Source: Scortum barcoo
Lineage: Eukaryota; Chordata; Actinopteri; Centrarchiformes; Terapontidae
Assembly: GCA_023238725.1 (NCBI GenBank)
Contig: CM041550.1
Location: forward strand, 6,333,044 to 6,397,043
Reading direction: 5' to 3'
DNA: 64,000 nt
Below the pieces are notes generated by a model that did not search any database, had not been told where the DNA came from, and was given only the letters and a program-made list of their open reading frames with translations. Positions 53,863 through 64,000 of this stretch are shown here, in pieces; the stretch's first letter is position 1, and the number at the start of each line of letters is the position of its first letter. Position numbers and translations under genes: made by a program.

Positions 53863-56800
53863 CTAGAGATAGAAAACCAACAGCGTGAAGCTTTGATTAT
53901 TAATGAACATCTGTACTTCACAGATCCATCTCCCTGTCCAGTTAAATTATATATATTTACTTCTGTGATGATTCTGAGGCAGCACGTGATCAGGGCTGAT
54001 AAGGTTGTTATTTTCTAATATAGAAAGCAGATGAAGACAATCAGATAATACATATTGAAATTAACAGGCAACATATATAATAAATTCATAGTTTGCAAGG
54101 ATAAAATATATTTTAAATATAAAACCAACTGTTGATGCAAACTACTCCATGACAAGAGTTACATAAGTTGGTTGATAAGCTCATAGCCATGAAATATCTG
54201 TTAGATTGCGTTAAAATGATGTAAAAAGCTGAGGTTAAGGCCTTTAAGTATCGAGGTGAATCTATTGGGACATACAGTTTAACACACACGGTTAAACTGT
54301 GTGTAAACAGAAGCTGTAGTCTCGGGTTCAAGCTTGGTGTTGAACCACATTCAGACCGGAGAGTGATCAGCAGATAAGGACTGATCTAATATGACCATAT
54401 CTTTTACCACATACATTCGCAATCCTGAATGAAAACTAGTGTTTCCACTACACACAGGTCTTAATGACCTTAATGACCACCACTGCTGGTGCTTCGCTGG
54501 CATCTTAACACAAGACATCTTGATTTTTTTAGTTTCAAGACATCGGATATTAAATTGTGGCATTTTAATGTACTTGAGGGGATATTTAAGGGGAAAACTT
54601 CTCACAAAAAAGCCTTTACACGAAAACAGTAGCAACAAAATGAGTAGAGCTGCTGTGGGAAGAAGATGATACACGAGATGAAAATAATCTAAACCGCAGT
54701 GTCTCACTACAGGAAAGACCCACTGCTGAAGAGACACAGACGGAAGCTAAGCTGCACAGATGGAGGTGCAGTGGTGATTCAGTAGGCTGTAGCGAATGCG
54801 AAGAGCCTCACCACCGTTGGCATTTGTCGCTCATAACCTTTACATCAGTGTCTCCTTTTCACTAAAAGGTGATGAAGCACAGTTAAGTCTCACACCTAGT
54901 TCTGTACCAAGAACAAGACATGGCACTGTTGGAATTTATTTATTTATTTGTTACAAGCTCATTGATTGGACAATGTCGTCCTGCGTCATCAGCACATCCT
55001 CAGGACCCACGTGGGGAAATCAAATTCTGGTGAGTTACAACAGCAGTTTAACACGGGCTCATAAAAAAACTAACCCTTTTTGAGCATTATTAATATCATT
55101 AGACTGCAAATTGACCGCATGTTATAAATAGTGACTAACAGATAGCGAAAAGAAGAAGCAGAAACGTCAGTGCAGGAGGTGTTTCTGAGGAATCGGTATG
55201 TTACACTTCTTAACAGACAAAATACATGATCAAAATACACGTAGGATGTAGAAAGTACAACACACCCCTGTTTTAATTGCTTTAATGACTCATTAGTAAT
55301 AAGGGGAATCCCTGCACTCGTGCTCACTTACATCCACGTTATTGTGCTTGCCAGTGATTTACATTAACCTATACATTGCTGACGCATACGATCGAACGGC
55401 AGAGTATTTATTAGTAGTAGTGGTAGCTTTGGAAATAATTTTAAAAACACACATACAGCAGTGAAGGCACCATGTTACATATCACCGCGAGGTAATGCGA
55501 AATTAGCACTGGAGGAGCTGTACTTCATGATCAGTCTGCAGATGAACAACAATCCAGAGGCAGCTGCTGTGATCGTGGAACGTGGCCGGAGACTTTAACC
55601 ACATCGAGTTAAAGAAGCGCAGTTTTCCCCAAATTCCATTCGACCCACCCCCATTGTACATTGCTGCTGCAACTTTAAATCTTTAGATATTTATGTTATG
55701 TACATATTACATATATTTTACATATATTTATGTTTAAAGCTGGAAGTCACCAATCTTAATTTTGTTATGTGAAAACATGATGACAAAGATTCTTGATTCT
55801 TATAAAGTCATAAATTTCCAATTGTTCTTCCATTGCTCTTAAATGTGCTGCGTTAAACATGCCGATAGATGTTTGCTTGTTTACTCATTTGCTCCCATGA
55901 CTTTGACTCTGTTCAATATCAGGGTAGGATTTTTCTGCATTTGATTCACATCTTCACGCCCCTCAGCTGGTTTATTTTTAACCTTATCTGAGGAAATATC
56001 TTTCAAATTAATGACGCAACATCTGTAGCCCTCAGAACTTTAAAGATACAGCAGTGCATTAAACACGACTCTGCTCAACCGATAAAGGACAAAGCAGGGT
56101 GGAAATATTCTAATATAAAAGCCGAATTTCAGCCCTCAACTGAGATGAGGAAACCCCAGATATAATGTTGGAAATACCCTTCCAAGAGCAGTTGTGGGAT
56201 CCATACAATCTTCGAATGATGACTGATGGACAGTAAGTTGAAGCCTGTGGGAGGTTATCAAACTATGACTCATTTAGTGGTAAAAAGGGAAAACAATGGG
56301 AGCTGCAGTTTTTTCTTTTTCCTGTGAACTGAAATGAAGTGTATTTCTGAGTAAGAACGTGTTTTTTCTCTGGTTATGTGGTGAGGTGAGTCTGCTGGGA
56401 GGGGTGGGGCGTGGGGTATTTGTTTCTGCTCTTTCCTTTCTGCCTCTTTTAATTAAAAAAAAAAAAAAACGCTGAACTAATCTAGATCTGGAAGCAGTGG
56501 GTGCAGCAGCGTGCATTCCTAACTCAAAGCGACATATACAGTAGCTGCAAGACTAACATTTAAATTAAACTTTTAATAAAGTGTAATGCAGCAAGTAATG
56601 TGAGACAAGAGCAGGACGGGAGATGCACAGTTATCAGAATGAGGTCATAATAACTAATGCTTGTGGCCTGCTAATCCAAACTTTGTGAAGACTTTATTAA
56701 TCAGTAAAACCCACAATATAGCAATCTAATGTACACAGGATGGCTAAGGTTTAGTTTCCTTTTTACTATTCTAACTTATTTAGCCTCTATTATGGTGTAA

Positions 56801-57501
56801 AAATGTGGTCACTTGTTGACAGGTGTAAGTGCCCAACCAACTGCTTTTTTGGGCACGTGGCAGGGTGGGCAGGATGTGGGGGGGAAAAAAAAAAGTTTGC
56901 TCCAACACATTATTGTACAGAAAACATCTGCTCTGCTCCCGTAGTCAAAAGGCAAAGACAAACCTCTGTCGTTTCACCAAATGTTTTGACATAACTGGGA
57001 TCTCTTTCTGTTGATTTAACAGGAGAAAAGGAGCATCAATATTAGTATTGATACATATATAAATTATATAATATAAACATATATAAATTATCTTTATTGG
57101 GTACAGCAGGTGCCTCTAATATAGCGTGAAAGGAAGGATGTCTCTGTGGTTAGAAAACTCTTGTATTTCTAAGAAGGTAGGCCAGTAAGTAACTGATCTG
57201 ACACACATGGTCATGTTTGAAAGAAAGCTCGAACAAAGGAGGAAGAGTGCGTTTGGATTTCACCTCTAAAATCTCCCATGACCTTTTGCATTTCAACATA
57301 CTTTTAAACAATCAATCAGCTCAACATTTAATGACTTCCATCAACCTTAATGACTATGACCTTAAGACTTGGGGTGTATTTAAAAATGACAATAATCCTA
57401 TTTGATCAAATTAAATGTCTAATAAATTGTTGAAATTTTGACAATGGAGGCAACTTTACTTATTACATTACGTTCGTTAGCACTTTACATGGCCGCACTA
57501 A

Positions 57502-58646
57502 TAGCATGATGATAGTGGGGTGATAATTGATGATAAAGAGGTAATAATTAGGTAATACCATGTTATTGCAAAAGTAATCACAGACAATAGCTTGGTATTA
57601 ACAATGGGTATCTGTAATATTGGACTAAAATTTGCTAATAAGGGTAAGTAACAGGGTAATAGCATATTATAATGCCAAGATTTAGCCTCCTTTATTATCC
57701 AAACGTTCCCTTTTGTTAAAGGTAATACTGTTTTTTTTTTTTTTTAGGTATTACCTAAATTACATGCTTAATGCTGTGTCTTTTTAATCTGCAAACGCTC
57801 TTAGTTTTCCAAATCAGTGCGGCAAAGTGCTAAACCACATGTTTTTTATTTCATCTTGTGGTAAAGAGGTATAATAATTATCTGGAAACCTTTTTGTTAC
57901 TTCCTGTGTAATGGCCATGAGTCATGGCTGCAAAATATTTGTTTCCATTTAATTCATCATAACATTGGATTAAACCAAACAGCAAGAGAGATGGCGATTA
58001 CCTGGGCACACTTTTGGGACTTTATGTGTAATAACCATGAATCAGGACCATGAAAAAGCCAAGAAAATTAGTTCAACCAACTTCATTGAGTTGCATCAAG
58101 TGCAGTAGTCACATCTTAACATTCACACTCTTCTTTTGTGTATATTGCAGCAATATACATTGAATAATTAATTGGCATTAACACAATCCACATTTTAATA
58201 AATAAAATGAATTTGCAGCTCAGTTTTCGTGACGATTTTCTTTAATTTGACTCAGTTTGCTCAACTTTATTGCCCACTTCAATAAAGTTAGTTGAACTGA
58301 TTTTCTTGGCCTTTTTTTTGGTAGTTTAACATTTTGCAACCCCAATTCATGGTAATTACACAGAAAGTAGTATGTGTTTCCAGGTAACCACAACGCTACC
58401 TTATGTTTACCAAAATGTTACCATAGTGTTACTAACTAGTTTTGCCTCTTTGCCGTTTTTAACTGTGCTTACCCATTATCACCCTTCATTTTTGGCTCCT
58501 TGCTACACTGTTACATACATTTCATTTAATATTAGCCAGATAAATGCATTATTAATTACAAAACTATGACCGGTTATTACTTTGCGTTACATGCTATTAC
58601 TTATTACCTCTTTATTACCAAACTATTACCCCACAACACCATGCTG
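57502..58646. mobile_element. TATTACC-rich inverted-repeat element (MITE or non-autonomous DNA transposon)
   Basis: The ends are inverted copies: left TAGCATGATGATAGTGGGGT ... TAAAGAGGTAATAA, right AACTATTACCCCACAACACC preceded by TTATTACCTCTTTATTACC. The body is full of GGTAATA/TATTACC words on both strands. No transposase frame. Exact borders and target duplication were not determined. Confidence 0.65.
58051..58318. mobile_element. Nested inverted-repeat insert
   Basis: Left end GCCAAGAAAATTAGTTCAAC, right end GTTGAACTGATTTTCTTGGC, about 270 bases, inside the larger inverted-repeat element. No coding potential. Confidence 0.65.
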
Positions 58647-59273
58647 ACTGGTCCAGGTGAAATATTATCTTTCAATGTGATGGACTGAGATTTTTCTTAT
58701 ATGGGTTGTCTTATTATAACATATCAACGTTGAGTTCATAACAACTGGAGAGCATCCACAAAACACTTATAATTTATCATAAGTCACATCTATAATGTTT
58801 TATGACATCATGCATCAGAGAGTGTGTGTTTTTTAGTGTTGTAAAGCGTTATGAATGCATCATCATTTACTTTGATCGCCCTTATATCACACTGTAGATG
58901 TCGTCTTCATAGAAAGCATTACCAAAATGTTGTTGTTATTGCGTACCACAGAAACAGTAAAAGGTTAAAGGACAATAGCAACAATATAATGATTCCAGTA
59001 GATTTAAAAATGCATTATTGTACCAACCCCGACAAAATCAGGAACTATGGCAATATTATGACATTATAAGAGATACACACAAAAATAGCATAAAATGATA
59101 GATGATGATGGGAAAATGATACCTAAGATGTACCACAGAACACTGAAACTCTTATATAAACTCAGCATGCATTACCACATACAGTACACAGTGTAGTTTC
59201 TTTAAGAGACAGTACAGCAGAGAACAGACCTGAGTATATTTGAAAAAATTTAACTTGACTTGAATGAACTCAC

Positions 59274-59346
59274 CAGGCAGAGTGTTGACACTTGACGCGG
59301 CTACTTGTTACTTGCACTGAGCGTCTGAAGTGCTGCAGGGTTTTCC
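59274..59346 (-). other. Gene C non-coding exon 1 (5' UTR), inferred
   Basis: The 3' border is CTCTGCCTG|GTGAGTTC. Homologous to the gene B first exon, with no ATG inside. The 5' end is estimated from the TATA-like box. Confidence 0.5.
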
Positions 59347-59370
59347 CTCCCTCCTTCTATCTTCACAGCA

Positions 59371-59377
59371 TTTTATT
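59371..59377 (-). promoter_or_regulatory. Gene C TATA-like box
   Basis: AATAAAA at the position aligned to the gene B TATAAAA, with GTTCCACTA conserved next to it. One substitution weakens the box compared with gene B. Confidence 0.5.
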
Positions 59378-59500
59378 CTGTTCCACTACCCTCTTGCTTT
59401 GCAGTGTAGGTGCGCCGCAATGATTTCCCCCCTCCCCACGCTCTCACACTGGTTCAAATATAGGCCACCAGACCTCATTTGCCTCAGGTGTCTGCTGTTT

Positions 59501-62311
59501 ATCGATGCTGCTTCGTGCTCACACTCAGTTGGCACAAGCCAGACTTCTTGTGTTGATAGCTTGCTTTTCAAAGAGAGTTGTTTAGAAAAATGGAAATAAG
59601 CTTAAGCTTCACCGAGAGGCTCGGCGATGCCTGCAGAGCGACATTATCTGCATGAAAACACTGACGGCGAGCGAAAAGAGAAAACTATAAATAAGATTGG
59701 TCGCCCGTGTCGAGTTGTTGGTCTGCCTTGAGGTGGGTGTCTGTCGTTTGTTGGCGTTAGCTTTGTGGACTTCACTTACTACAGCGGTACAATACCTAAA
59801 TAAACAGATTTTACTTTGATTTAATTGCAATAAAAAGATCCAAAGGGTTAAACTGAACTACTGGTTTATAAAAGTCAAAAAGTTTGAATGCATGCTTTGT
59901 TGTGTCCGTCTGCAATATGACACATTAGCATTTTATTCAACTGGATCAAACAAAGAAAAAACTTGAAACTTCAGTGCTTGAAAGCTTAAAATCTAATAAA
60001 AGGTTTTGAAAGACTAAATATTTAAATGTTTGCATAATATTTTGAGAGGCTTTAATAAACATGCTTTTGTATTACAGTGTTTCTCCGACTCATTTTCAGA
60101 GTTTCAGATTTGTCACTGTTTCGTTCGTTTACCCGTGCGTCAGCCAAATGTGCTTGTTGACTAACTAGGAAAAAAAAAATTCCATTTACTTTCCATCTTC
60201 TGTTACAGTTTGCGTTACATTTATCTCTCTCAACAAAAATGCATGAAAACATTAGACCTCTTTACTACGAAAATATCACTGTGAAACCTGAATGCCTCAA
60301 ACATGTGAGTGAACTGTAGCCACACAATGTAAAGTTTTAATGAAATACTTGAATAATACAATTACTCTGTATAATAATAATTGTACCTCAAGTAAATTCC
60401 AAGTTTGAATACGAGTTATTTCTGTGAGAAATGCAGTTTAATGGTCAGTAGTGATCAAACTAAGGTCACAGTTTTGGCAGTAGAAAAAATGATGTTGGCA
60501 AACTAAAGTTTCTATGCAATGAAGACAATCTAGAGATTGTCCACTGCCTTAAATATCTCGGGGTCACACAAGCCAGCTTTTGTACAATGTTTGCCATTTC
60601 CTATAAACTCACCCATAAGTGCAACAACATCACCAAGATCAAACTAACTGGAAACAAAGCTGGAAGTTTATGAAAAAGTGGCAAAGTGAGATTAGCCGTA
60701 TGACATCATGAGATATTTATATATGTCTTATTTGTCTTCCAAATGTGTGATCATGGTCTTTAGTCTCATAAATGAATAAATGAAATGGAAAGCTTTTTAG
60801 GTTTGATTTCATAATGTTTTATGAGACGGCAGCCAAAAGATCACACCTCGGATTGAATGTTGTAGAATCTTTAATGGCACCAGCAGGGACACTTTTTGGA
60901 AAAGTCCCTGTGTACACATGCATTTCTACATGACATTGTATAACTTAAAGTTCTCATCTCATCCTTTCAATAAAATAAATGTCTGTTAAATCATCATTTA
61001 CCACCAAACAAAGAAACACAATGGTGATTGAGCCTCAGACCCACTGATAAAAAAGGCAGCATTTGCAGAGTTTTTCCCAGAAAAATAACAGGCAGTGCAG
61101 AGTTAGGCTTTCAACAAGACATTTAACTCAACAAACTCTTCAGCTCACCTGTGTTTGAAGCAGTCGTGCTGTTTATGCTCACACTGTGAGGAAATGGTTA
61201 CTATGGCAGAATAAACAAAGCAAAGATCGATGACTACAGATGATGAAACTAAATTACAGACTGTCACCATAGGTACCAAGACAACAAATTGAAATGTTGG
61301 AGATAACAACTTTAACCAAGCTCAAGTAAATTTCAAGTTCATAGTTTATAAAAAAATAAACTGAAATCAATTTTGGCCATTTGTAAGGTAAACGAATGTA
61401 CCCCATGCTCTATGAAATGTTAAGCCGATTGAATCTTGTTGTACTGTCACTCAGAAGTTCTTTGCCATTAAATATACAGTATGTGGTGTGTCCCATGGCA
61501 GTCTGTAGTAAATGCTGTCTTTTTTTGCATACTGCTAAGAACAAAATTCCAAGAGAAACAAAATACGTGAAATCATCATTGTGATTAGTATAATCAATTT
61601 CAGCACATAAGCACAACGTTTGTTTTCTCCACCTTGTAACTCAGCACTTTGTGCTGCCTTGTTGTAGGAAATGTACCTTTTTATAAATAACATTTTTAAT
61701 TAAACATTTTAAATGAACGTTCCCTCGCTTGCCTCTTGCTCTTTACGTTTCCTTATCTGTGGTTCAGTAACGTTAAGTATGTTGCAGTGCATTCACTATG
61801 AAGCTCACAGTTTTCTGCTTGACCTCTAATGATACTGTAGACATTTTCTTTTACATCTTTGGTTTTAACAGTCCTTTGTCCACATGATTCTTCAGTCTCT
61901 AAGATCAGGACAGCCCAAACACTGTGATGACGTGAAAATCAGGTGTGAGCTACTGTCATTGATTCTATGAGCAAAGCACCTTCCACGTTTTCTTCATCAG
62001 TTACTCCACCTTCAGGACATGCTGTACGACACACAGTTACAGACCTTTCGCCATCAGAAATGTTCTTCTTAAGAAGTCACATTTAGAAGCTAAAGGAACA
62101 GTGTACCTGCTGAGGTGTCATTTGTAGTGAGACTACATCTCAGGACACCTGTGCTTTAACCAACTCAGAGTGTAGTCGTCACAGCTTTTGGTGACAACAC
62201 AGCATTTCTGAGCTGTCAGTGTGTGTGAAAGGATTCACTATCATACACATTGGAGCATTGGAAACCAGCTACTCTCTGGTCCAAGAGTTGACACGCATAT
62301 CACAAACCCCA
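59501..62311. other. Region between gene D and gene C
   Basis: It holds the 3' flank of D and the upstream region of C. Blocks at about 60815-60890 (TAATGTTTTATGAGAC ... GATCACACCTCGGATTGAAT) and 61720-61820 align with 40115-40195 and 40535-40640 downstream of gene C. This shows that the 3' ends were duplicated too. No other gene seen. Confidence 0.6.
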
Positions 62312-62608
62312 TCATAGGTTCAGCAGAGACATTTTCTCAGGATACACCGCCCTCTTGCCCCTCACTGGCATATGATACTGCAACTCCTTCCAAAACCTGG
62401 AGGACAGGGAGAGGGACGCCGACAGCTGCGTCCTCTGTCCGTCTTTCTCCTCGGCCTCTCTCCTCCTGGTACAGCTCCTCCACCTTTGCTTCGTCCTCTG
62501 GTTCTTCCACCAACACACGGCGCCCTGCTTCTTCCTCAGGTGACGCACCGACTCCGGGAAGAGAGCCAGCTGAGCCGGGGTGATCTCCTCCAACTCGACC
62601 AGGACCAC
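62312..62608 (-). CDS. il1r1: Gene D exon: TIR domain, last part and C-terminus
   Basis: From acceptor ctcctttcgcag: VVLVELEEITPAQLALFPES, charged insert (RSCTRRREAEEKDGQRTQL), box 3, stop at 62312-62314. The exon and about 47 bases of adjoining intron are roughly 96% identical to gene C. Confidence 0.9.
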   Translation of the reverse strand: MVLVELEEITPAQLALFPESVRHLRKKQGAVCWWKNQRTKQRWRSCTRRREAEEKDGQRTQLSASLSLSSRFWKELQYHMPVRGKRAVYPEKMSLLNL

Positions 62609-63842
62609 CTGCGAAAGGAGCGCTCGAGTTAGAATCAGGGTGTCCTTTTAAAGTCAAATCATCAGTGAATCACCATTGATCTCTTTCGAGCAGATGTAAT
62701 TAAATACAGCAAGTTATGTGCTGTGTGCATTCTGAGGATATGAACTTGTGACATTTTATCTGCTAACCTGTTCAGGGCTGTATTTTGTATAGTAAGAAAT
62801 GTCTGTTACGTCTCTAAAACACAACCACAAATATGCAACAAGAAAAGTTTTCAGTCAGCTGTTTTCTTCATTGACACATAACCGTAAACTGCAGGGACAA
62901 AACACATTTTGCCATGTAAGTGTAATTTACTTTGTCACACACAAACAAGTGGTTTTGTCTCTCTCTTTTTTTTTTTTCCCACCACTTGCTGTGTGCATTG
63001 CACTTCAAAGCCCTGACTGTTTGCAGACACCTCTTACTAGAAGTGTCCTCAGCTCATCCTGAGGTATCGAGGCAGTGGTTCCCACAACTGCAAGGAAGTG
63101 ATACTGTCCTGTCTAGCTGATCGCAGCACTTTCAAAAGTGGCTTTCTCCCAGTTCCCCTTTAATTTATATCATATTAATAAATTATTTCAATAAATATCA
63201 GATATACTGTATATTTAATCACTGGGTAAAGCTAAATATCCGATTGGACTCTGCACAGGCAGATATTTGAACGACTCTAATCAGGATCTGTGCCTAAAAG
63301 AAATAAAAACCCTCGATATTTCCCTATCCAGCAGACACAGAGCAAATCCCTTTTATATTTTTTATTGTAAACATAATTGACTGTTCAATACTGACTCGTG
63401 AAGCTTTTATGGTGGACTTTGACTTAATACGTGAATCAAATATGTCTGGACTTCATGCAGACCAGAGTGAGGCTTATTTGTACCTCCAAGATGGCTCACT
63501 GCAAGTTTTTTGTATAATATAAGTAGGTTGTTGAGATAAAAACGCTCAAATGTCTCACCTTGAGAGATCCCTCCAGCAGCGCTCTGTGCATCGCTGCGAC
63601 ACACTCCAGCTGCTGCCTTGTGTCCATATAGACTCCGTCACTCCCCTCAAACTTCATGCTGCTACTGCCGTCGCTGTTCTTGCTTTTGCCGTTATCGCTG
63701 CCATCGCTGCTCTTGGAGATGTTGTTGTTATTATTGCTAACCGTGCTGCTTGTGCGTTTTTTGGTGGTGAAAGTGGAGGCGGTATAGAGCAGAAGGAGCC
63801 GGCGACTGGCTTGTATGTTCTCTTCCACCGAGTCCACGATGG
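62312..63842 (-). CDS. il1r1: Gene D: IL-1 receptor type 1-like, 3' end only
   Basis: Two in-frame TIR exons, 63842-63559 and 62608-62312; the rest lies beyond the right edge. In gene C the next upstream exon is 720 bases further out, which here would be about 64560. The protein segment is a close paralogue of gene C: the last exon has the same 297-base length and differs at about six residues before the tail (...RGKRA), after which the tails differ (ALLNS in C, SLLNL in D). Box 3 is SRFWKELQYHMP. No frameshift is seen in either exon. As the upstream neighbour in the array it probably encodes an IL-1-binding receptor like C, but its ectodomain is not visible. Confidence 0.85.
63559..63842 (-). 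CDS. il1r1: Gene D exon: TIR domain, middle part, with Asn/Ser insert
   Basis: 284 bases between acceptor ttccttcctgcag and donor GTGAGACA. VEENIQASRRLLLLYTAST is strand C. A low-complexity insert follows with NNNNN and repeated SDG/NSDG words, encoded partly by an imperfect AAT/AAC run. It then rejoins QLECVAAMHRALLEGSLK. It is 12 bases longer than in gene C. Confidence 0.87.
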
Positions 63843-64000
63843 CTGCAGGAAGGAAACATGATGGAGATTTAATTAGGTGGAGTTATTTTAGAAAACACAA
63901 CCTTAAGTAATGTAATAGCTACACATAAAGGGTACATCACTCTGCTAGTATTTCCTGACTTGTGGTTCAAGGTGTTGCAGGAAAGACCTGACAGATTTCA

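Larger units (their letters stand above)
53863..59273. other. Gene C intron 1 (5.4 kb)
   Basis: No supported gene. It contains the nested inverted-repeat element at 57.5-58.65 kb. The rest is AT-rich with scattered short open frames and no recognisable domain. Confidence 0.5.
59270..59500 (-). repeat. Promoter duplication, gene C copy
   Basis: The counterpart of 39480-39740, about 20 kb away, in the same orientation and with the blocks in the same order. Confidence 0.85.

Noticed and set aside
1..64000. CRISPR arrays, operons, tRNA or rRNA genes, integrated viruses
   Set aside because: No regularly spaced repeats, no cloverleaf or rRNA sequence and no viral coding remnants recognised. All transposase remains are of Tc1/mariner type.

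Overview
The window is nuclear DNA of a teleost (ray-finned) fish. The genes are split into short exons with GT/AG borders. The flanking sequence carries Tc1/mariner transposons and dispersed repeats of kinds common in fish, plus many (CA)n, (GA)n and (TAA)n tracts. Every gene I can support belongs to one family, the interleukin-1 receptor (IL-1R) family, and all lie on the minus strand, so transcription runs from high to low coordinates.

In transcription order: gene D (62312-63842, only the last two TIR exons are inside the window), gene C (40670-52588, 11 coding exons, IL-1R1-like), gene B (24115-38241, 11 coding exons, IL-1R1/IL1RL2-like) and gene A (748-11513, 11 coding exons, closest by eye to IL1RL1/ST2 and IL18R1). 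A, B and C share one exon plan: signal peptide, two exons around Ig domain 1, two for domain 2, a short linker exon, two for domain 3, one transmembrane exon and three TIR exons. The intron phases match between paralogues, and this allowed exon borders to be fixed to the base. It is the teleost counterpart of the mammalian IL1R1-IL1RL2-IL1RL1-IL18R1 cluster. By family knowledge the proteins are cytokine receptors that bind IL-1-type ligands with their Ig domains and signal through TIR contacts with MyD88.

Control regions: A, B and C each have a TATA or TATA-like box followed by a short non-coding first exon with a good splice donor (about 14.9, 39.55 and 59.35 kb). The B and C promoter/first-exon regions are recognisably duplicated, and the 3' ends of C and D are also duplicated. 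The array therefore grew by tandem duplication, and the last exons of C and D look homogenised by gene conversion.

Mobile DNA: a dead Tc1 element between A and B (19710-21276), a Tc1/mariner element inside gene C (43905-45491), a chimeric element made of two Tc1 families inside gene C (47798-49129), a Tc1 relic in gene B (about 26815-27195), a nested inverted-repeat element upstream of C (about 57502-58646), and dispersed repeats at 3.0-3.4, 12.7-12.9 and 23.25-23.75 kb.

Oddities: each of the three complete genes holds exactly one single-base frameshift, always in the Ig domain 1-2 region and always one base too many. Other points are a GC-AG intron in B, loss of the core domain-1 cysteine pair in A and C, Ser/Asn/Gly-rich inserts in the TIR domains of C and D, long hairpins in introns, and an interleaved duplication at 17.66-18.72 kb that looks like an assembly artefact. 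I see no RNA genes, CRISPR arrays or bacterial features, and no evidence of an entirely new system.
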